Source of the DNA: Allomuricauda sp. CP2A
GTDB taxonomy: Bacteria; Bacteroidota; Bacteroidia; Flavobacteriales; Flavobacteriaceae
Length of the DNA: 51,120 nucleotides
NCBI RefSeq assembly: GCF_001683915.1
Contig: NZ_LXTT01000165.1
Coordinates: 1 to 51,120 of the forward strand
Direction: 5' to 3'
Below, one piece after another: positions 9,176 through 17,250 of the stretch. Position 1 is the stretch's first letter. Every line of letters starts with the position of its first letter. Both the position numbers and the translations under genes were made by a program. Under the pieces are notes generated by a model. That model saw nothing but the letters and a program-made list of their open reading frames with translations. It ran no database searches and was not told the origin of the DNA.

Positions 9176-9183
9176 CAAAGGTA
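9176..9183 (-). promoter_or_regulatory. Possible -7 element for the RND exporter gene
   Basis: On the minus strand the octamer is TACCTTTG, matching the Bacteroidota -7 consensus TAnnTTTG. It lies 17 bp before the start codon. No TTG at the expected -33 distance is seen, so this is weak. Confidence 0.25.
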
Positions 9184-9232
9184 GAAAATGATCGGCTGTG
9201 TTCCTAGGAAACGCAACAATCAATATGGGGTT

Positions 9233-9787
9233 TTATACCTTCATGATTTCCGCTTCCTTATTGGCCAGGATGGAATCTATTTTTTTGCTGTATGAATCGG
9301 TGAGCTCCTGTACATCCACTTCGGCATTGCTCAACAAATCTTCGGAAATATCCAAAGCCTTGAGTTCTTTGTTGGCATCCTGTCGTGCACTTCGAACACT
9401 TACTTTGGCATCTTCGGCTTCAGCTTTGGCCTGTTTTACCAATTGTATTCTACGCTCCTCGGTCAATGGTGGCACATTGATGATAACCATTTCACCATTG
9501 TTCATGGGGTTGAAGCCCAAATTGGCGTTCATAATGGCCGTTTCAATTTCGCCCAGAAGACTTTTCTCCCAAGGCTGCACGGAGATGGTCCTTGCATCTG
9601 GGGTATTAATGTTGGACACTTGTGAAAGGGGGGTCTGGGAACCGTAATACTCTACCATTACCGTGGAAAGCATCATTGGACTTGCTTTACCGGCACGGAT
9701 TTTTACCAAAGCTGTTTCCAAGTGGGAAATGCTCGCATCCATACTTTCTTTAGTGCTGTCCAAAATAAATTTAACCTCTTCGTCCAT
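9233..9787 (-). CDS. frr: Ribosome recycling factor
   Basis: RRF splits post-termination ribosomes together with EF-G in the cytoplasm. The 184-residue length is standard. The N-terminal helix (LDSTKESMDASISHLETALV) leads into the RAGKASPMML motif, domain II contains SVQPWEKSLLGEIETAI and NVPPLTEERR, and the C-terminal helices carry VSVRSARQDANKELK. It is separated by 41 bp from pyrH on the same strand, the usual pyrH-frr pair, and is probably co-transcribed with it. Confidence 0.97.
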   Translation of the reverse strand: MDEEVKFILDSTKESMDASISHLETALVKIRAGKASPMMLSTVMVEYYGSQTPLSQVSNINTPDARTISVQPWEKSLLGEIETAIMNANLGFNPMNNGEMVIINVPPLTEERRIQLVKQAKAEAEDAKVSVRSARQDANKELKALDISEDLLSNAEVDVQELTDSYSKKIDSILANKEAEIMKV

Positions 9788-9828
9788 ATGTTTAAATTTT
9801 AATATCCAAAATCAAAGCCTGTGCCAAT

Positions 9829-10536
9829 CTAAATATTGACCACTGTTCCGATATTTTCACCGGAAATTATTTTCATAAGATTGCCGCGTGTGTTCATATC
9901 AAAAACAACAATGGGCAGTTCGTTTTCCTGACTTAGGGTAAAGGCCGTGGTGTCCATGACCTTAAGCCCTTTTGAAAGTACCTCTTTAAAGGAGAGGGAA
10001 TCAAATTTGGTCGCATTTTTGTCCTTTTCTGGATCGGAGGTATAGATTCCATCGACCCTAGTGCCTTTTAGGATGACATCTGCACCAATTTCAATAGCTC
10101 GCAAAACTGCGGCTGAATCCGTGGTAAAATATGGGTTTCCGGTACCCCCTCCAAAAATCACGACTCTTCCTTTCTCTAGGTGACGGACAGCCCTTCTTCG
10201 GATAAAAGGCTCAGCCACTTCGTTGATTTTGATGGCAGATTGCAGTCGGGTCTCTACACCTAGATGCTCCAAGGCACTTTGTAGTGCCAAACCATTGATT
10301 ACGGTGGCCAACATACCCATGTGGTCTCCCTGTACTCGATCCATTCCCTGACTGCTTCCGGAAAGTCCCCTAAAAATATTGCCGCCTCCAATTACAATGG
10401 CCACTTCAACTCCTTTTTCCACTACAGATTTAATGTCTTCGGCATATTCCGCCAATCGTTTGGCATCAATGCCATATTGCTGTTCGCCCATTAGGGCTTC
10501 ACCACTAAGTTTTAACAGGATTCTTTTGTATTGCAT
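9829..10536 (-). CDS. pyrH: UMP kinase
   Basis: This enzyme converts UMP to UDP with ATP in pyrimidine nucleotide synthesis and belongs to the amino-acid-kinase fold. The 235-residue protein shows the N-terminal [14 protein letters not shown] loop, GGGNIFRG at about 50-57, and the nucleotide-binding region [19 protein letters not shown] with [17 protein letters not shown]. All key segments are intact. It lies downstream of tsf but is separated from it by a strong terminator, so it may have its own promoter. frr follows. Confidence 0.97.
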   Translation of the reverse strand: MQYKRILLKLSGEALMGEQQYGIDAKRLAEYAEDIKSVVEKGVEVAIVIGGGNIFRGLSGSSQGMDRVQGDHMGMLATVINGLALQSALEHLGVETRLQSAIKINEVAEPFIRRRAVRHLEKGRVVIFGGGTGNPYFTTDSAAVLRAIEIGADVILKGTRVDGIYTSDPEKDKNATKFDSLSFKEVLSKGLKVMDTTAFTLSQENELPIVVFDMNTRGNLMKIISGENIGTVVNI

Positions 10537-10558
10537 TAAAGGCTTCTTGAAGTTCGGA

Positions 10559-10566
10559 CAAAAATA
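10559..10566 (-). promoter_or_regulatory. Possible -7 element for pyrH-frr
   Basis: The minus-strand octamer TATTTTTG fits TAnnTTTG and lies 22 bp before the pyrH ATG, downstream of the tsf terminator. No convincing -33 TTG was found, so support is limited to position and one motif. Confidence 0.3.
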
Positions 10567-10623
10567 ATCAAAATTATTTATGGGAAATGAAGAACATGTA
10601 GGTTGATTGCTTTTGAACAGCGC

Positions 10624-10658
10624 ACAAAAAAACCGCTCCTTTTTTGGAGCGGTTTTTT
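10624..10658 (-). terminator. Terminator between tsf and pyrH
   Basis: A perfect stem AACCGCTCC/GGAGCGGTT with a T-rich loop is flanked by A-run and T-run on opposite sides, so it can end transcription in either direction. It follows the tsf stop by about 22 bp and separates rpsB-tsf from pyrH-frr. Confidence 0.88.
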
Positions 10659-10680
10659 TGATTTTGTGTTATGGGGGCAA

Positions 10681-11505
10681 TTAGCCCAAAGCTACCCTTG
10701 AAAAACCGGTAACGGTCAAATCGGCATTCACGGATTTAACGTATTGGGCAACGCTCTGCTTACTGTCCTTGATGAAATCTTGGTTCACCAAAGTGTTGTC
10801 CTTGAAGAAACGCTTCAATTTACCTTTGGCAATGTTGTCCAACATTTCCTCAGGTTTTCCTTCTTGACGCAATTGGTCTTTTGCGATTTCAATCTCTTTG
10901 TCGATGACAGATTGATCAACACCTTCTTCATTCAAGGCAACCGGGTTCATTGCGGCAGCTTGCATGGCAACGTCCTTGGCTGCTTCGGCGGCACCGTCCA
11001 CATTGGCAGACAATCCGACCAAAGTAGCAATCTTGTTACCCGCATGAATGTATGATCCAACAAAGGGAGCACTCAATTTCTCAAAGCTACCAATCTCTAT
11101 TTTTTCACCGATGACACCGGTTTGCTCGGTCAATTTATCGGCAACGGTCATGCCATTGAAAGAAGCGGCAAGAAAATCATCCTTGCTATCAAATCCAAGG
11201 GCCAAATCTGCCAAATCAGTAGCCAATTTCACAAAGGTCTCATTCTTAGCTACAAAGTCGGTCTCACAGTTCAATGAAATGATGACACCTGTTGTGCTGT
11301 CTGAATTCACTTTTGCAATGGCAGCACCTTCTGAGGAATCCCTATCAGCTCTCTTGGCAGCTACTTTTTGTCCTTTTTTTCTAAGGATTTCTATTGCTTT
11401 ATCAAAATCACCATCAGCTTCAACCAAAGCTTTTTTGCAATCCATCATTCCAGCTCCGGTGGTCTTTCTTAATTTATTTACTTCTGCGGCGGTAATCTTT
11501 GCCAT
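10681..11505 (-). CDS. tsf: Translation elongation factor Ts
   Basis: EF-Ts is the nucleotide exchange factor for EF-Tu. The 274-residue protein begins with the UBA-like domain (ITAAEVNKLRKTTGAGMMDC, then KKALVEADGDFDKAIEILRK). The core that contacts EF-Tu contains NCETDFVAKNE. The subdomains that follow are complete. It is 75 bp downstream of rpsB on the same strand, the standard rpsB-tsf operon, and a terminator follows immediately. Confidence 0.97.
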   Translation of the reverse strand: MAKITAAEVNKLRKTTGAGMMDCKKALVEADGDFDKAIEILRKKGQKVAAKRADRDSSEGAAIAKVNSDSTTGVIISLNCETDFVAKNETFVKLATDLADLALGFDSKDDFLAASFNGMTVADKLTEQTGVIGEKIEIGSFEKLSAPFVGSYIHAGNKIATLVGLSANVDGAAEAAKDVAMQAAAMNPVALNEEGVDQSVIDKEIEIAKDQLRQEGKPEEMLDNIAKGKLKRFFKDNTLVNQDFIKDSKQSVAQYVKSVNADLTVTGFSRVALG

Positions 11506-11580
11506 TTTTTCTTTTTTTAAAATTTATGTAAAGTAAAACACTATTAAAGTGTTTTGTTTTAGGACAATGTTAAATCAATC

Positions 11581-12759
11581 TTAGGCTTCAACCCCACCTT
11601 TGGCGTTGTCTTGCCATTCTTTTAATTCATCCCACTTGCCATCAGCAGCCATTTTTGCCTGTTTTGGCCAAGAAGTTGGGTCTAAATGGGCCAAATTGGA
11701 ACTGGCCTCGGTCAAGATTTCCTTGATTTTCTCAGGGTCCGCTTTTGCCAATTCAGCGTAAGTTCCAATGCCGCTGTTCACAATAGCTTCGGCGGCCTTA
11801 GGACCAATGCCCTCAACTTTGGTCAGGTCGTCTGCTTTGGCAGCTTCCTCTTTTTTTGCAGGCTCAGCAGGTTTTTCTGCTTTTTCCTCTTTCTTTTCTA
11901 CAGCTTTCTCTTCCTTCTTTGCTTCAGTTTTCTCTTCTTTTTTAGGAGCGGGCTTAGCTTTTTTCGTTGCTTTTTTCTCAACTACTTCATCCTCCTCAGA
12001 GTCATCGGCAACAACTTTTTTTGCAACTACTTCATCCTCTTCTTCCTCCTTGTCGTTCTGTTTGTCGTTTTTTCGCTCGGCCAAACCTTCGGCAACAGCA
12101 TTGGTGACTTCAGTCAAGATGGCTTCGATGGATTTACCGGCGTCATCATTGGCGGGAATCACAAAATCAATGGGCCTTGGGTCTGAATTGGTATCGACCA
12201 TGGCAAAAATTGGAATGTTCAATTTTTGGGCTTCTTTTACCGCGATGTGCTCACGCATGGTGTCCACAATAAAGATGGCACCGGGCAAGCGGGTCATATC
12301 GGCGATAGACCCCAAGTTTTTGTCCAATTTTGCACGCAAACGGTCAACTTGCAACCGTTCCTTTTTGGAAAGTGTGTTGAACGTACCGTCTTTTTTCATA
12401 CGGTCAATAGCGGCCATTTTCTTAACTGCCTTACGGATAGTGACAAAGTTGGTCAACATACCACCAGGCCATCTTTCGGTGATGTACGGCATGTTTACCT
12501 TGGATACTTTGTCTGCAACAATATCCTTGGCTTGTTTTTTTGTGGCTACAAAAAGGATTTTTCTTCCAGAGGCAGCGATTTTTTTGAGGGCTTCATTGGC
12601 TTCCTCAAGTTTTGCTACCGTTTTGTAAAGGTTGATTACGTGGATACCGTTACGCTCCATGTAGATGTAGGGCGCCATGTTGGGGTTCCACTTTCGTGTT
12701 AGGTGTCCAAAATGTACACCTGCTTCCAGTAAGTCTTTTACTTCAATTTTACTTGCCAT
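11581..12759 (-). CDS. rpsB: Ribosomal protein S2 with C-terminal charged linker and helix-hairpin-helix domain
   Basis: Residues 1 to about 228 are an ordinary S2 protein of the 30S subunit (EAGVHFGHLTRKWNPNMAPY, RWPGGMLTNF, PIFAMVDTNSDP). At 392 residues the protein is about 150 longer than usual. Residues 229-309 form a low-complexity Lys/Glu/Ala linker. Residues 310-392 form a compact domain starting DDLTKVEGIGPKAAEAIVNS, a helix-hairpin-helix pattern with the GIGPKAA hairpin, followed by helices ending in DGKWDELKEWQDN. The frame is continuous with no sign of frameshift. Similar tails are known to me from some Bacteroidota ribosomal proteins such as L21; a role in RNA or DNA contact is inference. 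Confidence 0.95.
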   Translation of the reverse strand: MASKIEVKDLLEAGVHFGHLTRKWNPNMAPYIYMERNGIHVINLYKTVAKLEEANEALKKIAASGRKILFVATKKQAKDIVADKVSKVNMPYITERWPGGMLTNFVTIRKAVKKMAAIDRMKKDGTFNTLSKKERLQVDRLRAKLDKNLGSIADMTRLPGAIFIVDTMREHIAVKEAQKLNIPIFAMVDTNSDPRPIDFVIPANDDAGKSIEAILTEVTNAVAEGLAERKNDKQNDKEEEEDEVVAKKVVADDSEEDEVVEKKATKKAKPAPKKEEKTEAKKEEKAVEKKEEKAEKPAEPAKKEEAAKADDLTKVEGIGPKAAEAIVNSGIGTYAELAKADPEKIKEILTEASSNLAHLDPTSWPKQAKMAADGKWDELKEWQDNAKGGVEA

Positions 12760-12846
12760 TTTTTGTAATTAGTTTACGTTCCGTTGGAGTAGCAATGGAT
12801 TGGTGGTCGCATAAGCTCGCCCTATCCATTTAGATGCTAAACTAAA

Positions 12847-12878
12847 TTCCAAAAAGTCGATTTTTTTCCTTTTTGGAA
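12847..12878 (-). promoter_or_regulatory. Inverted repeat in the rpsB 5' region
   Basis: A perfect 10-bp stem (TTCCAAAAAG/CTTTTTGGAA) with a 12-nt loop lies 87 bp upstream of the rpsB start. It is not followed by a T-run on the minus strand, so it does not look like a terminator. It could be part of an mRNA leader that controls S2 synthesis. Confidence 0.4.
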
Positions 12879-12894
12879 CAACGACAACTTGGTT

Positions 12895-12927
12895 AAAAAT
12901 TTAACCCTGAAACAGTATTTTTCAGGG
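12895..12927 (-). terminator. Terminator after rpsI
   Basis: A perfect 10-bp stem (AACCCTGAAA/TTTCAGGGTT) with a 7-nt loop lies 47 bp after the rpsI stop. A modest T-rich tract follows on the minus strand. It would separate rplM-rpsI from rpsB-tsf. Confidence 0.65.
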
Positions 12928-12973
12928 TTTTCAATGAACTTTTATATACAAAGGTGCCAAAGACACCGAAATA

Positions 12974-13360
12974 TTAACGTTTGGAGAACTGGAATTTCTT
13001 ACGGGCTTTCTTCTGACCGAATTTCTTTCTTTCCACCATTCTTGGATCCCTGGTCAATAGACCTTCTGGTTTAAGAACAGCCCTGTTCTCAGCATCAATT
13101 TCGCACATTGCCCTGGACAATGCCAAGCGAATGGCTTCTGCCTGACCAGTGATTCCACCTCCATAAACATTTACCTTCACATCGTAGGTGTCCTCAGTCT
13201 CGGTCAAGGTAAAAGGTTGTTTTACCTTATATTGCAATGTACCAGTGGTAAAGTACTCATTCAAGTCTCTTTTGTTGATGGTGATGTTCCCTTTTCCTTC
13301 GGAAACATATACCCTTGCCACGGCAGTTTTTCTTCTACCTATCTTATGAACCACTTCCAT
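12974..13360 (-). CDS. rpsI: Ribosomal protein S9
   Basis: This is a small-subunit protein whose C-terminal tail reaches the P-site tRNA. The 128-residue product has the hallmark start VVHKIGRRKTAVARVYV and GGGITGQAEAIRLALSRAM. The Lys/Arg-rich end RKFGQKKARKKFQFSKR has the conserved terminal SKR. The ATG lies directly after the rplM stop codon with no spacer, so the two are translated as a coupled pair. Confidence 0.98.
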   Translation of the reverse strand: MEVVHKIGRRKTAVARVYVSEGKGNITINKRDLNEYFTTGTLQYKVKQPFTLTETEDTYDVKVNVYGGGITGQAEAIRLALSRAMCEIDAENRAVLKPEGLLTRDPRMVERKKFGQKKARKKFQFSKR

Positions 13361-13816
13361 TTATTTGTAGTCGTTTAAGTTTATTGCTTTTGGTTTTTGT
13401 GCTTCTTGACCGTGTTCAGCACCGGCATATACCTTAAGGTTCCTAAAAAGGTCTGCACCCAATTTGTTCTTGGGCAACATCCCTTTGATGGAGGTTTCAA
13501 TAATACGCTCTGGATGCTTCGCCAAAACCTCTTTGGCAGTAGCAGAACGCTGTCCGCCTGGATACCCTGTGTATCGGATATATTCCTTATCGTCCCATTT
13601 ATTGCCGGATAGATTTATTTTTTCGGCATTAATGACCACTACATTGTCACCACAATCTACGTGGGGAGTAAAATTGGCCTTGTGTTTTCCTCTAAGCAAC
13701 TTAGCTACTTTAGACGCCAATCTTCCCAAGGTCTGTCCTTCAGCATCAACCAATAACCACTGCTTGTCAACGGTAGCTTTATTGGCGGAAATAGTCTTAT
13801 AACTTAATGTGTCCAC
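13361..13816 (-). CDS. rplM: Ribosomal protein L13
   Basis: This large-subunit protein is encoded in the universal rplM-rpsI operon. The 151-residue length is typical. Recognisable parts are [27 protein letters not shown], read here in two blocks, [14 protein letters not shown], the [17 protein letters not shown] segment and [16 protein letters not shown]. It is the first gene of the operon and has a well-formed promoter about 50 bp upstream. Confidence 0.98.
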   Translation of the reverse strand: MDTLSYKTISANKATVDKQWLLVDAEGQTLGRLASKVAKLLRGKHKANFTPHVDCGDNVVVINAEKINLSGNKWDDKEYIRYTGYPGGQRSATAKEVLAKHPERIIETSIKGMLPKNKLGADLFRNLKVYAGAEHGQEAQKPKAINLNDYK

Positions 13817-13862
13817 TTCTCTAAAAATATTGATTTAATAACCTATCCCGATAAACGGGCTG

Positions 13863-13892
13863 CAAATGTACAATTATTAGATTGAATTACAA
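13863..13892 (-). promoter_or_regulatory. Promoter of rplM-rpsI
   Basis: On the minus strand a TTG (13890-13892) is followed after 19 bp by TACATTTG (13863-13870), a full match to the Bacteroidota -33/-7 pattern. It lies 46 bp upstream of the rplM ATG. Confidence 0.72.
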
Positions 13893-14062
13893 ATGGTTGA
13901 TTGGGAATATTTTTTCTCTTTTTTCATTTCTGGTTTGAGGAGTTCAAATTAAGAGGTCAACCTTTGGTTCTTCTGTTAAAAAAAGCTTAAAAAAGTCTGT
14001 AAATGTAACAGTTTAAATTTTTGCAGGTCTATCAGTTACATCAATCAAATCAACACAAACCA

Positions 14063-16714
14063 GTGAAGCAACTCTGCCTTTTCCTCATCTGTATCTTTTT
14101 TTCTCTTTTAGCGAAGGCCCAGGATTCCACCAACGTAGTGCCCAAAAAAATATACATGACCCAGTCCTTGGGTTCCGAAACGGCCCCTGTTATTGATGGG
14201 CTTTTGAATGATTCCGCTTGGGATTTGGTAGACTGGGGTGATGATTTCATTGAACAACGCCCTGATGAAAATACACCGCCCGCCCAGCAATCGGCTTTTA
14301 AAATACTGTATGATGAAAAATCACTTTATGTAGGGATGCGATGTTTTGATACCGAACCGGAGAAAATTGTAAAACGCTTGTCCAGACGTGATGGCTTTGA
14401 CGGAGATTGGATAGGCATCTTCATAGACAGTTATCACGATAAGCGTACATCATTTGGGTTCATTGTCACCGCAGCTGGGGTTAAGGGCGATGTGCTGGGT
14501 TCCAATAATGGGAATAATGAGGATGACAGTTGGAATCCCATTTGGTATGTGAAGACCCATACCGATGACGAAGGTTGGACCGCTGAAATGCGAATACCCC
14601 TCAGCCAGATTAAATTTGGACGCGCGGAAGACCAAGTTTGGGGCCTGCAAATCATGAGGCGCTATTTTAGAAATGAGGAACGCTCGGTTTGGCAACGCCT
14701 TCCTCGTGATGTGGCCGGATGGACCAGTGAATTTGGGGAGTTGCACGGACTCAAGAATATTGAGCCGCAAAAACAATTGGAAATACAACCTTATACCGTG
14801 GCCAAGACCGAAACTTTTGAGCCAGAGGAGGGAAACCCTTTTGAAGATGGCAATGACAGTAATATTACCGTAGGATTGGATGCCAAAATTGGAATTACCA
14901 ATGATCTTACCTTGGACTTGACCGTTAACCCCGATTTTGGACAGGTGGATGCAGACCCTTCTGCCATTGCGTTGGATGGATTTCAGATTTTCTTTCAGGA
15001 GCGACGTCCATTTTTTGTGGAGAACAAGAACATTTTCGATTTCAATGTGTCGCAATCCGAAGCAGGGAATACCTTCGGTTCGGACAATATTTTTTATTCA
15101 AGGCGAATTGGAAGGAGCCCGCAGGGGTACCCCGATACCGATGATGGTGAATTTGTGGACCAACCGGACAATACACCCATCATTGGTGCGGCCAAGTTCA
15201 GCGGAAAGACTAAAAACGGCTGGGCCATTGGCGTATTGGAAAGTGTAACGGCCCAACGGACGGCCACCATCGTCTCGGATAACGGAGAGCCCCGAAAAGA
15301 GATGGTGGAACCGTTGACCAATTATTTTGTGGGAAGGTTGCAGAAAGATTTCAATGACCGAAATTCATATGTCGGTGGAATTTTCACGGCCACCAATAGG
15401 GAGCAACTGCCCCAAGAATTGAATTTCCTCCACAAGTCGGCCTTTACAGGTGGGGTGGATTTTAAACACCAATGGAACAACAGGGACTGGTATTTGGAAG
15501 GAAATGTCACCTTCAGTCATGTGCAGGGCAGTGAAGAGGCCATCAAAAATACCCAAGAATCCATTACCCATTTGTTCCAGCGCGTGGATGCCGATTATCT
15601 GGAGTTGGATTCCACCAGAACCGCTTTAACGGGTACCGGGGGCAATCTTCAAATTGGGAAACTTGGAAATGGTAATTTTCGATTTGAAAGTGGTGCAACC
15701 TGGCGTTCCCCCGAGCTTGAACTCAACGACATTGGGTTTCAACGACAATCCGATGACATTCGGCATTACACATGGATAGGATACCAAACCCTAAAACCCG
15801 ATAATACTTTTCGGCAAGTGGGCATTAATTACAACCATTGGACGGCATGGGATTTCGGGGGCAATCACAACTATATGCAGTTCAACACCAATAGCTGGCA
15901 AAACTGGAAAGGAAATTGGTTTACCAATATTGGATTCAATTATGCTCCGATTGAGTACTCTAACTTTGCCTTGCGAGGCGGACCTAGATTGAGACTATCC
16001 CCTTGGGTAAGCTTTTGGAACAATACGGAAACGGATAATCGGAAAAAAATCCGTTTTTCCTTTTTCCATAACGGCAGAAAAGCCTTGGACAACTCCTATA
16101 AGTCCTATTATATGGAAGGGGGCGTAACCTATCAGCCCATAAATGCCCTTCGGGTTTCGGTATTTCCTTCACTGAACATCAACCATGATAAACTTCAGTT
16201 CATTGATAATTTTGATGATGTCAATGGTTCACCACGATATCTGAACGGGGAGATTGACCAGCGTACCTTGAGCATGTCGGTTCGTTTAAATTATACCATA
16301 AATCCCAATTTAACCATTCAGTATTGGGGCCAGCCTTTTATTTCAAGGGGGCGCTATTCCAATTTTAAGCACATCACCAACCCTACGGAAAAGCGATTTG
16401 AAGATAGGTTTATGGCCTACGGCGCCGATCAAGTTTCATTGGCCGATGGAGTGTTCGCTGTGGACGAGGACATGAACGGCACGGAAGACTTTAGTTTTGA
16501 TGATCCGGATTTCTCCTTTGTGCAATTTCGGTCCAATCTGGTGATTCGGTGGGAGTACATCCCCGGTTCGGAGATATTTCTGGTGTGGTCCCAAGATGTG
16601 TCCCGGGATGGCGACCCATCCAACGGACTCTTGCCCAGTTTGGGAGATAATATTTTTGGACAAAAACCCCAGAACATTTTTCTGTTGAAGGCCACGTATC
16701 GGTTTGTACTGTGA
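14063..16714 (+). CDS. DUF5916 outer-membrane protein with CBM9-like domain
   Basis: The 883-residue protein starts with a signal peptide MKQLCLFLICIFFSLLAKAQ, if the GTG at 14063 is read as the start. A TTG at 14021 also opens the frame but adds 14 hydrophilic residues before the signal, so GTG is preferred. Residues about 35-225 resemble carbohydrate-binding family 9 (AYDEKSLYVGMRCFD-like strand, DGFDGDWIGIFID). The rest has many aromatic strands typical of the DUF5916 beta-barrel (TLDLTVNPDFGQVDADPSAI, FQERRPFFVENKNIF) and ends in ATYRFVL. Such proteins are common in flavobacteria and probably act at the outer membrane. Ligand unknown. Confidence 0.85.
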   Translation: MKQLCLFLICIFFSLLAKAQDSTNVVPKKIYMTQSLGSETAPVIDGLLNDSAWDLVDWGDDFIEQRPDENTPPAQQSAFKILYDEKSLYVGMRCFDTEPEKIVKRLSRRDGFDGDWIGIFIDSYHDKRTSFGFIVTAAGVKGDVLGSNNGNNEDDSWNPIWYVKTHTDDEGWTAEMRIPLSQIKFGRAEDQVWGLQIMRRYFRNEERSVWQRLPRDVAGWTSEFGELHGLKNIEPQKQLEIQPYTVAKTETFEPEEGNPFEDGNDSNITVGLDAKIGITNDLTLDLTVNPDFGQVDADPSAIALDGFQIFFQERRPFFVENKNIFDFNVSQSEAGNTFGSDNIFYSRRIGRSPQGYPDTDDGEFVDQPDNTPIIGAAKFSGKTKNGWAIGVLESVTAQRTATIVSDNGEPRKEMVEPLTNYFVGRLQKDFNDRNSYVGGIFTATNREQLPQELNFLHKSAFTGGVDFKHQWNNRDWYLEGNVTFSHVQGSEEAIKNTQESITHLFQRVDADYLELDSTRTALTGTGGNLQIGKLGNGNFRFESGATWRSPELELNDIGFQRQSDDIRHYTWIGYQTLKPDNTFRQVGINYNHWTAWDFGGNHNYMQFNTNSWQNWKGNWFTNIGFNYAPIEYSNFALRGGPRLRLSPWVSFWNNTETDNRKKIRFSFFHNGRKALDNSYKSYYMEGGVTYQPINALRVSVFPSLNINHDKLQFIDNFDDVNGSPRYLNGEIDQRTLSMSVRLNYTINPNLTIQYWGQPFISRGRYSNFKHITNPTEKRFEDRFMAYGADQVSLADGVFAVDEDMNGTEDFSFDDPDFSFVQFRSNLVIRWEYIPGSEIFLVWSQDVSRDGDPSNGLLPSLGDNIFGQKPQNIFLLKATYRFVL

Positions 16715-16721
16715 AATTCGG

Positions 16722-16747
16722 GTAGTAAAAATACTACGTCGTTTTTT
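16722..16747 (+). terminator. Possible weak terminator after the DUF5916 gene
   Basis: A 6-bp stem GTAGTA/TACTAC with an AAAA loop is followed after a few bases by seven T. The stem is short and AT-rich, so it may instead be an operator for the lipoprotein gene downstream. Confidence 0.35.
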
Positions 16748-16783
16748 TGAACGTTTTGGAGGTGTATCACTAAAACAAACCTC

Positions 16784-17245
16784 ATGAAAAAGAATTTTTT
16801 TACACTCTTATTGGCAGCTATCCTTATTTCCTCTTGTTCTTCTGATGATGGAGATGGTTCTGTCAGTGCATCCATAGTGGGTACCTGGGATGCCGTTGAG
16901 TTTAATATGGCTGCTGGGGTCGACCTTAATGAAGATGGCACGGCTTCTGAAAACTTGTTGGATGAATTGGATTGTTTTGCCTCTACCGTAACTTTTACGG
17001 CTGACGGCGGATATTCCACGGCAACCACTGGAATATATTTTGAAGCTAATGAGGATAGTTTTTCCATCACATGTGACGGTGTGGAAACCACCTCTGGCAC
17101 CTATGCGTTGAATGGCAACACCTTGACTACAAACGACGAGGATGGCGAAGTGGAAGCCACGGTAACCGTAACCCAAGATAGGTTGATCGTTGAAGGAGAT
17201 GATGAAGATTTTGGTGAGGTAACCCTGATTTTCGAAAGAAGATAG
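16784..17245 (+). CDS. Small lipocalin-like lipoprotein
   Basis: The 153-residue product has a lipoprotein signal peptide with lipobox LISSC (Cys18), followed by an acidic linker SSDDGDGS. The mature part starts with IVGTWDAVEF and contains alternating strands (ADGGYSTAT, GTYALNGNTLTT, RLIVEGDDEDFGEVTLIFERR). This is the pattern of the lipocalin-like small lipoproteins found in many flavobacteria, which often start with a GTW motif. The binding partner is unknown. It is convergent with the aminotransferase gene, with only 5 bp between stop codons and no clear terminator. Confidence 0.8.
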   Translation: MKKNFFTLLLAAILISSCSSDDGDGSVSASIVGTWDAVEFNMAAGVDLNEDGTASENLLDELDCFASTVTFTADGGYSTATTGIYFEANEDSFSITCDGVETTSGTYALNGNTLTTNDEDGEVEATVTVTQDRLIVEGDDEDFGEVTLIFERR

Positions 17246-17250
17246 TCAAG

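Noticed and set aside
9159..9232. Full promoter for the RND exporter gene
   Set aside because: A -7 octamer is present, but the nearest TTG is about 30 bp away, outside the usual spacing.
11768..12628. Long open frame (286 codons) antisense to rpsB
   Set aside because: It is a shadow of the Lys/Glu/Ala-rich S2 coding sequence, giving runs of Ser/Phe, with no domain pattern and no promoter.
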